Assembly (NCBI GenBank): GCA_016720855.1
Contig: JADKJU010000001.1
Coordinates: 1,171,501-1,235,500, forward strand
DNA: 64,000 bases
DNA from: Betaproteobacteria bacterium
Lineage (GTDB): Bacteria > Pseudomonadota > Gammaproteobacteria > Burkholderiales > Usitatibacteraceae
Reading direction: 5' to 3'
The notes beneath the pieces are model-generated. The model saw nothing but the letters and a program-made list of their open reading frames with translations. It was not told the DNA's origin and made no database searches. Every line of letters starts with the position of its first letter. Within the stretch, counting starts at the first letter, position 1. The position numbers and the translations under genes were made by a program. Shown here piece by piece: positions 58,079-64,000 of the stretch.

Positions 58079-59527
58079 TCAACCCGTCCCGCCCACCGTG
58101 AGCCCCTCGATGCGGATCGTCGGCTGCCCCACGCCCACCGGAACGCTCTGGCCCTCCTTGCCGCAGGTGCCCACTCCCGGGTCGAGCGCCATGTCGTTGC
58201 CGATCATCGCGATGTGCGTGAGCGCGTCCGGGCCGTTGCCGATGAGGGTCGCGCCCTTCACCGGATACTGAAGCTTGCCGTTCTCGACCCACCACGCCTC
58301 GGCCGCGGAAAACACGAACTTGCCGCTGGTGATATCGACTTCGCCGCCGCCGAAGTTGACGGCGTAGAGCCCGCGTTCGACGGAGGCGAGGATTTCCGCC
58401 GGGTCCTTGTCGCTTCCCAGCATGTAGGTGTTGGTCATGCGCGGCATCGGCATGTGCGCGTAGCTCTCGCGCCGTCCGTTGCCTGTCACGGGAACCCCCA
58501 TCAGCCTCGCGTTGAGCCGGTCCTGCAGGTAGCTGCGCAGGATCCCGTCCTCGATGAGCACGTTGCGCGCCGTGGGTTCTCCCTCGTCGTCGATGGAGAG
58601 CGACCCGCGACGGTCGGCGATGGTGCCGTCGTCCACGACCGTGACCCCCTTGGCGCCCACCTGCTCGCCGATCCGGCCGCTGAAAGCCGACGTGCCCTTG
58701 CGGTTGAAGTCGCCCTCGAGCCCGTGGCCGATGGCCTCGTGCAGCAGGATGCCCGGCCAGCCCGGGCCCAGCACCACGGTCATCGGGCCCGCCGGGGCCG
58801 GACGCGCCTCCAGGTTCAGGAGCGCCTGCTTCACGGCGTGCACGGCCATGGAGTCCAGGAGTTCGTCGGTGAAGTGGCCGTAGCCGAATCGCCCGCCACC
58901 GCCGCAGTAGCCCTGCTCTCGCCGGCCGTCCTGCTCAACGATCACGGTGAGGGAGAGGTTCACGAGCGGGCGCACGTCGGCGGCGCGCGCACCGTCGGCG
59001 CGCGCGACGAAGACCACCTCGTACTCGCCCGACAGGCGCCCCATCACCTGCGCCACGCGCGGGTCGGCGGCGCGGGCGCGCTTCTCCAGCCGCCCCAGCA
59101 GCAGCACCTTCTCGGCGTCGTCGAGGGCGGAGACCGGGTCGATGGGCGCGTAGAGGGGAACGGCGGCGCGAGCGCGGGGCGTGGCGGCGGTCGCATCCCC
59201 TCCCTGCGCGGCAATGGCGCGGGTGACCTTCGCCGCGGCCTCGAGGGACTCGGGGGAAATATCGTCGGCGTAGGCGAAGGCGGTCTTCTCCCCGGATACG
59301 ACGCGCACGCCCACCCCCTGGTCGATGGAGAAACTGCCGCTCTTCACCTGCCCTTCCTCCAGCATCCAGCTCTCCGAACGCGAGAGCTGGAAGTAGAGGT
59401 CGGCGTCGTCGGCGCGGTGCGCTCGCACGAGGGAGAAGACGCGCTCCAGGGCCGGCTCGTCGATGCCGAACGGGGTGAGGAGCGCGGCCCTCGCGAGATC
59501 GAGGGCGGTGGGTTCGTTTTTCGTCAT
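58079..59527 (-). CDS. tldD: Metalloprotease TldD
   Basis: A 482-residue protein. The zinc motif HExxxH is H263-EAIG-H268 in LLHEAIGHGLEGDFNRKGTSAFSG. The family C-terminus TCGKEGQSVPVGVGQPTIRIEGLTVGG is intact. With TldE (PmbA) it forms a heterodimer that degrades unfolded peptides and matures some RiPP-type peptides; tldE is not in this window. It is 20 bases after the nitrilase gene, a standard betaproteobacterial pairing. Confidence 0.95.
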   Translation of the reverse strand: MTKNEPTALDLARAALLTPFGIDEPALERVFSLVRAHRADDADLYFQLSRSESWMLEEGQVKSGSFSIDQGVGVRVVSGEKTAFAYADDISPESLEAAAKVTRAIAAQGGDATAATPRARAAVPLYAPIDPVSALDDAEKVLLLGRLEKRARAADPRVAQVMGRLSGEYEVVFVARADGARAADVRPLVNLSLTVIVEQDGRREQGYCGGGGRFGYGHFTDELLDSMAVHAVKQALLNLEARPAPAGPMTVVLGPGWPGILLHEAIGHGLEGDFNRKGTSAFSGRIGEQVGAKGVTVVDDGTIADRRGSLSIDDEGEPTARNVLIEDGILRSYLQDRLNARLMGVPVTGNGRRESYAHMPMPRMTNTYMLGSDKDPAEILASVERGLYAVNFGGGEVDITSGKFVFSAAEAWWVENGKLQYPVKGATLIGNGPDALTHIAMIGNDMALDPGVGTCGKEGQSVPVGVGQPTIRIEGLTVGGTG

Positions 59528-59547
59528 GGGGACAGGTTACCGGAGAG

Positions 59548-60351
59548 TTAGCGGCCAAGAGTTCGATGGCGAAGGGCCGGCAGGCTCCTGCGGATCTTGG
59601 CCTGATAGGTGGGGTTCACGCCGGCGACGACAACCCCCGAGCCGCGCGGCAGGCGGTCGAGCACCACGCCCCACGGGTCCACGATCATCGTGTGGCCGTG
59701 CGTCTCGCGGCCGTTCACATGGTAGCCGCCCTGGGCAGGCGCCACCACGTAGCACTGGTTCTCGATGGCGCGGGCGCGGACCAGCACGTCCCAGTGCGCC
59801 TTGCCGGTGGTCTCGGTGAAGGCTGAGGGGACGAAGATGAAATCCACCTCGCCCATGGCGCGATAGAGCTCGGGGAAGCGCAGGTCGTAGCACACGGAGA
59901 TGCCGAGCTTGCCCCAGGGAGATTCCACCGTGACGACCGCGGCGCCGGGCTCGATGGTGCGCTCCTCGGTGTACTTTTCCTGCCCCATGTCGAAGCCGAA
60001 GAGGTGGATCTTGTCGTAGCGGGCCACGCGCCTGCCCTCGCCGTCATAGACGAGGCAGGCGTTGCGCACCTTGTCGGGCTTCGTCGATTCCAGGGGCACC
60101 GAGCCGCCCACGATCCACACCTTGTGGCGCTTCGCCTCGGCGGAAAGGAAATCCTGGATGGGGCCCTGACCATCCTTTTCACGCAGCTTCACCTTGTCCG
60201 TGTCCTGCATGCCCATCACGCAGAAATACTCGGGCAGGCCGATGATCCGCGCGCCCGTGGCCGCGGCCAGCTCGATGAGGCGCGAGGCCTCCTGCAGGTT
60301 CGCCTGCACGTTGGGGCCGGAGGCCATCTGCACGGCCGCCACGCGGAACAT
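59548..60351 (-). CDS. Nitrilase-superfamily C-N hydrolase (Nit-like amidase)
   Basis: A 267-residue protein from the ATG at 60351 (MFRVAAVQMASGPNVQANLQEA); an upstream in-frame start at 60417 would add 22 atypical residues. The catalytic triad is E41 (LPEYF), K114 (YDKIHLFGFD) and C154 (SVCYDLRFPELYR). Relatives hydrolyse deaminated glutathione or omega-amides. The substrate here is not proven. Between the YhdP-type gene and tldD, a conserved order. Confidence 0.9.
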   Translation of the reverse strand: MFRVAAVQMASGPNVQANLQEASRLIELAAATGARIIGLPEYFCVMGMQDTDKVKLREKDGQGPIQDFLSAEAKRHKVWIVGGSVPLESTKPDKVRNACLVYDGEGRRVARYDKIHLFGFDMGQEKYTEERTIEPGAAVVTVESPWGKLGISVCYDLRFPELYRAMGEVDFIFVPSAFTETTGKAHWDVLVRARAIENQCYVVAPAQGGYHVNGRETHGHTMIVDPWGVVLDRLPRGSGVVVAGVNPTYQAKIRRSLPALRHRTLGR

Positions 60352-60448
60352 GCTCTGCGTCGTGACGAGCGTCTCGCGCAGCGCTTCCGGGGTGGTCGAG
60401 TTCTTCGTGATGATCATGAGGGCGCACCGGAGGGGCTTGCAGTGCCGG

Positions 60449-63400
60449 TCATTTCGGGGCTTCGGGTGCCGGCGCGGCCTGTGGCGACGGCGCCGCCCCG
60501 AGTTGCGTGACGGTCGGATTATCCCACGAGCCCGTCACCAGGTATTGGTACGACACCACGTACCCCAGGGGGTTCTTCAGCAGTTTCTGCAAGATGAGCG
60601 TGGTGAGACCCAGAACCGGCGTGCCCAGGAACGTGGCCGCGATCGCCACGCCCTCGCCCACCTCCGGCACCACCTTCACGGTCAGGTGTTGCGTCTCCAT
60701 CGGCAGCGACGCCTCGCCCGCCATGGTGACCCGCGCGGAGGGCCCGTCGATCTCGAAATCCTTCGTGAGGAGGATGCCGCGCGCGACCCGCACGTCTCCC
60801 GCGATGCGGTCGAAGGCGAAGCCCTCGCTGAAGATGTCCCCGAAGTCGAGCGTGATGCGCCGGGGGATCGACTGCAGCGAAAGCAGGCCGAGGAGCTTTC
60901 CGGCCCCCGGCTCGATCCTGGCGAACTGGCCCTTCGCCGCCTCCACCTTGAAGCGCCCGGAGAGCACCCCCGGCGAGAACTCGTACGGATATCCGGGCCA
61001 AACGAGCAGGCCCTCGAGCTTCGCCTCGCCGCGGTTCACGAACTGGCCATAACCGAACTGCTCGAGGAGCGAGTGCAGGTTGCGGGACTCGAGCTTCAGG
61101 TCCAGCTGCGTGAGCGACCCGGTCGCGGTCCGCCGCCACACGCCGCTGGAGGCGAAGCGCGAATGCTCGTTGGCGATGTCGAGGCGGTCGATGCGCCATT
61201 CCGCGCCATCGGGGTGCGCCAGCATCTCCAGGCGCCCCAGCTGGCGGCCGCGGAAATCGAAGCGTTCGGCCACGATGTCCAGGGCCGGCAGGTCGTCCTG
61301 CACCGCGGCGGGCGCCGGTTCGGGGCCCGCCGACCCCGACGTCCCGGTTCCGATGAAGAAACGCGTGAGCCTTGCCTGGACGCGGCCCTTGCCCTGCGAC
61401 TCGAAGCGCACTTCCCCCGCGATCGTGGGACTGGCGAGCGTGCCGCGCCAGGCGCCCGCCTCCCGCTGCAGGCGGACCGCCATCTGCGCGAGATCCCGAC
61501 CCGTGTAGCGCAGTTGTCCGAACTGCAGGTCGAGCCCGCGCAACTCGAGCGCCGCACTCGCAGGCGAATCCGGGGCGGCCGGGACGGCGAGCGCCTCGCG
61601 CCAGGCGTCCAGGTCGAATCGGTTCACGCTTCCATAGACCCACAGGCCCTCGCGCACCGGCTCGTTCGTGACCGGAGCGCCGAACTTGAGCGCCGCGTTC
61701 CACTGCCCCGCGCCACCCACCTCGCTGCGACCGATGCGCGCGTGGATGCCGCCTTCCAGCGTCGCCACCGTTTCCTCACTGGCGGTCCCCAGCCGCCGGA
61801 TCGACACGGCCAGCGCGCGCGGCTCGTCGGCCAGCTTGGCGAAGGGTTCGGGCAGCCCGATCGCCAGTCCCTTCAGCGTGGACTCGACCCGGAGCTCCGA
61901 GCCGTCCTCCCCCGAGACCAGCTTCGCCTTCCACTCGGCGGCCCCGGCAAAGCGCCGCGCGAACGAATCCGGAATGAACGTGCCGAGGACGGCGGCACCC
62001 ATCCGCCCGTCCAGTTGCGTGAGCACGGAGCCGTCGGGTTGCGTGGCCAGGCGCAGCGAGGCCGGTTGCCCGAACATCGACCCGGTGAGCTCCGGGGCAC
62101 GCACGCTCTTCTCGGTGAAGGAAAGGGAGCCGCGGACGCCGGTCAGGAGGAGGTTCCTGCCCACGCTCGCGGTTGCACCCGCAAACGCGTATTCGCCGGC
62201 CACCCGGAACCGCTCCGGGCCGCTCAATGGCCAGGCGAGATTGAGCTTCAGCCGCGCCGGCCCCTCGATCGACACCGTGCGCGTGAACGCACCCGGGCCG
62301 TCGGCCAGCGGCGTCTCGCGCAGGAACCGCACGCTGTCCACGCCGGTGGTGTCCAGGTCGCCGTCGATCATCAGGACCGGGGGATTGGCGCCGAAGTCGG
62401 CGATGGCGGCCCGCACACTGCGCGCCCGGCTCGCGTAGATGAATGCCTCCCGCGCGCGGATGTCCATGCCCGCGTTCTCGAAGCGGATGTCGCCCTTGAT
62501 GCGGTCCACCGCGGGCCACGCCGGATGGTATTGAAGGCGACCGCCCTCGATCGCCGCCTCGACGAGGAATCGCCCGCCGCTCGCGTCGCGGAAGGGGAAG
62601 TGCCACAGGTCGCCCTTCAGCTCGAAGCGACCGCGGCTCACCTCGCCCGCGAGGACGGCGCCGGTGAGCCAGTCGCGCGTTCCTGCGATGGCATGGGGAA
62701 GGTAGTTGGCGACGGCCGGCGCGCTGACCCGCTCGATGCGTCCGGCGAGATCCACCAGGCCAGGCGACTTGTCGGGGGAATCGGGCAACGAATGCCAGGT
62801 GCCGGCAAGCGTCACCTCCGCATCGGCATTGGCGAGGCGAGCCTCGTCGATCCGCACCTCGAGGCCCTTGTCGCCGCGCGTCCACGACGCGCGCGCCTCC
62901 AGCGTGTCGAGCGCAATCGGTGCGCGGAAGGTGCCCGCCGCTTCGAAAGTGGCCCCTTTCGAGGCGAGCCGCAGCTTGCCGCCGCGCTCGTCGCCGTCGA
63001 GCGTGCCGGTGAGCCCCGTGACGCCGGGGTATCCATCGACCGCATTCACCGCCAGGTTCTCGAAACGCGACTTGATCCGGAAGGAATCCGCGTGCGCGAG
63101 CGTCTCGCCCGTCCACACCAGCGAGGAATCGAGGAGCCGGCCGCGCGGCGCGTAGCGGGCGGCCAGGGCCTTCGTCTCGCGAGGCATCGGCAGATAGTCG
63201 AGGAGCGCGGCGGCGATCTTCAGGTCGATGCCGTTGGCGCGAACCTCGCCGCGCGGCGGCCGGCCTGCCTCGCGAGCGATCCCAATGGAAAAATCGGCCG
63301 CGCGCACGACGAGCCCGTCGCGCGTGCGAAAGCCGAGGTCCTGCGTGCCCGCCGCATAGCCGCCCTCCTGCAGGCGATAGGTCACGCGTCCCGACAACGC

Positions 63401-64000
63401 ATCGAGATCCAGGGGCAGCGTATCGGCGTCGAGCTGCGCCAGCACCCCGCGAATGTCCAGGTCGGCGGTCACCGCGCTGATCCTCCCCCCGGGCTCGAAA
63501 TCGACCCAGGCGCGAACGCTGCCCACCGCGGTGCGAATCGTCTCGGGAACCGGGAGGTACTTGCGCAGCCAGGCGAGGTCCGTGCGTGCCGTCTCGCCGT
63601 AGACCGTCCCGGATACCTCCCACGCCTCGCCCTTGGGCGCGAACAGCAGGTCGGCCCTCAGGTCGAGCCTTTGCGCAATGCCGGCCGGCGGCGTTGCATT
63701 CAGGGCCGCATGGTGCCGGCGCCCTTCCTTGCGCACGGCAATCTCGACCTGGTGCAGCTCCACCTCGGGGGCGCCGGCCAGTTCGTCCCGCCAGGCAAGC
63801 GTCGCATCGTGAATCGCCAGGCGAGGCTGCCCGAGCAGCCAGGCGGTGAGCACCCCTTCCTCGTCGGAGGCCGCGGCGTTGAGCGGCTTGTCGGCGAGAT
63901 AGATGAGGCCGTCGGTGCCGCGGCGCAGCCGAAGCCGCGGGCTGTAGAACTCAACGTCCCGGAACCGCAGTTCGCCCGCGAAGAGCGACCACCACGACAA
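60449..64000 (-). CDS. yhdP: YhdP-family AsmA-like envelope lipid transport protein (5' partial)
   Basis: About 1183 residues are visible; the frame is open at the window end, so the N-terminal membrane anchor is missing. The sequence is one long stretch of repeated beta-strands typical of AsmA/TamB-like bridge proteins (LRFRDVEFYSPRLRLRRGTDGLIYL, FKVEAAKGQFARIEPGAGKLLGLLSLQSIPRRITLDFGDIFSEGFAFDRI). The C-terminus (PEVGEGVAIAATFLGTPVLGL...NPLGYVVSYQYLVTGSWDNP) is the YhdP signature. YhdP, TamB and YdbH move phospholipid to the outer membrane. A short Pro/Ala tail ends it. Confidence 0.9.
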   Translation of the reverse strand: MSWWSLFAGELRFRDVEFYSPRLRLRRGTDGLIYLADKPLNAAASDEEGVLTAWLLGQPRLAIHDATLAWRDELAGAPEVELHQVEIAVRKEGRRHHAALNATPPAGIAQRLDLRADLLFAPKGEAWEVSGTVYGETARTDLAWLRKYLPVPETIRTAVGSVRAWVDFEPGGRISAVTADLDIRGVLAQLDADTLPLDLDALSGRVTYRLQEGGYAAGTQDLGFRTRDGLVVRAADFSIGIAREAGRPPRGEVRANGIDLKIAAALLDYLPMPRETKALAARYAPRGRLLDSSLVWTGETLAHADSFRIKSRFENLAVNAVDGYPGVTGLTGTLDGDERGGKLRLASKGATFEAAGTFRAPIALDTLEARASWTRGDKGLEVRIDEARLANADAEVTLAGTWHSLPDSPDKSPGLVDLAGRIERVSAPAVANYLPHAIAGTRDWLTGAVLAGEVSRGRFELKGDLWHFPFRDASGGRFLVEAAIEGGRLQYHPAWPAVDRIKGDIRFENAGMDIRAREAFIYASRARSVRAAIADFGANPPVLMIDGDLDTTGVDSVRFLRETPLADGPGAFTRTVSIEGPARLKLNLAWPLSGPERFRVAGEYAFAGATASVGRNLLLTGVRGSLSFTEKSVRAPELTGSMFGQPASLRLATQPDGSVLTQLDGRMGAAVLGTFIPDSFARRFAGAAEWKAKLVSGEDGSELRVESTLKGLAIGLPEPFAKLADEPRALAVSIRRLGTASEETVATLEGGIHARIGRSEVGGAGQWNAALKFGAPVTNEPVREGLWVYGSVNRFDLDAWREALAVPAAPDSPASAALELRGLDLQFGQLRYTGRDLAQMAVRLQREAGAWRGTLASPTIAGEVRFESQGKGRVQARLTRFFIGTGTSGSAGPEPAPAAVQDDLPALDIVAERFDFRGRQLGRLEMLAHPDGAEWRIDRLDIANEHSRFASSGVWRRTATGSLTQLDLKLESRNLHSLLEQFGYGQFVNRGEAKLEGLLVWPGYPYEFSPGVLSGRFKVEAAKGQFARIEPGAGKLLGLLSLQSIPRRITLDFGDIFSEGFAFDRIAGDVRVARGILLTKDFEIDGPSARVTMAGEASLPMETQHLTVKVVPEVGEGVAIAATFLGTPVLGLTTLILQKLLKNPLGYVVSYQYLVTGSWDNPTVTQLGAAPSPQAAPAPEAPK

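Overview
The window is high-GC chromosomal DNA from a betaproteobacterium; genus cannot be settled from sequence alone. The evidence is gene order. The run ndk-rlmN-pilW-rodZ-ispG-hisS-yfgM-bamB-der-hfq-hflX-hflK-hflC-DUF2065-hisZ-purA, then rnr-rlmB, is a conserved betaproteobacterial core block. The right end (tldD, nitrilase, YhdP-type AsmA protein) is another conserved run.

Layout. (1) 1-15.3 kb is an accessory region of large secreted proteins. Five genes (1-2850, 6145-8226, 8345-10072, 10397-12202, 12239-15337) have unrelated N-terminal parts: a BNR-like propeller with Calx-beta, Cys-rich repeats, an unrecognised domain, a CAP domain, and a reprolysin-like protease with Calx-beta. All five end in the same module of about 250 residues, made of five FG-GAP/VCBS-like repeats and finishing in (I/L)VPRR. 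Among them lie a SPINDLY-type O-GlcNAc transferase and a TPR-radical SAM enzyme, translationally adjacent on the minus strand. A small anchored GspC/PilP-like protein follows. This is the best candidate in the window for an undescribed system. (2) 16-26 kb is a polysaccharide cluster: asparagine synthase, a frameshifted alkaline-phosphatase-superfamily gene, GT4 glycosyltransferase, UDP-HexNAc dehydrogenase, WecA-type initiating transferase, YdcF-like protein, low-molecular-weight tyrosine phosphatase and ManC. (3) 26-50 kb is mostly housekeeping: an M16 protease, rlmB, rnr, tRNA-Leu(CAG), then the core block through tilS. (4) 50-58 kb holds accA, a BtuF-like protein, three DAHP synthases in a row and msrB, separated by unusual fold-back and tandem repeats. 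(5) 58-64 kb holds tldD, a nitrilase and a partial YhdP gene.

Two kinds of non-coding structure stand out. Nine near-identical perfect palindromes (44-46 bp) sit in gene junctions between 23.3 and 39.4 kb. A Y1 (HUH) transposase of the REP-associated RAYT family lies between two of them, and one palindrome forms its 3' end. Separately, 51.0-58.1 kb carries four long fold-back sequences (arms of about 33-60 bp) and a 34-bp tandem array.

Regulation visible in the sequence includes a Phe-rich leader peptide followed by an intrinsic terminator before one DAHP synthase gene (attenuation), and a strong promoter for tRNA-Leu that overlaps the divergent rnr start.
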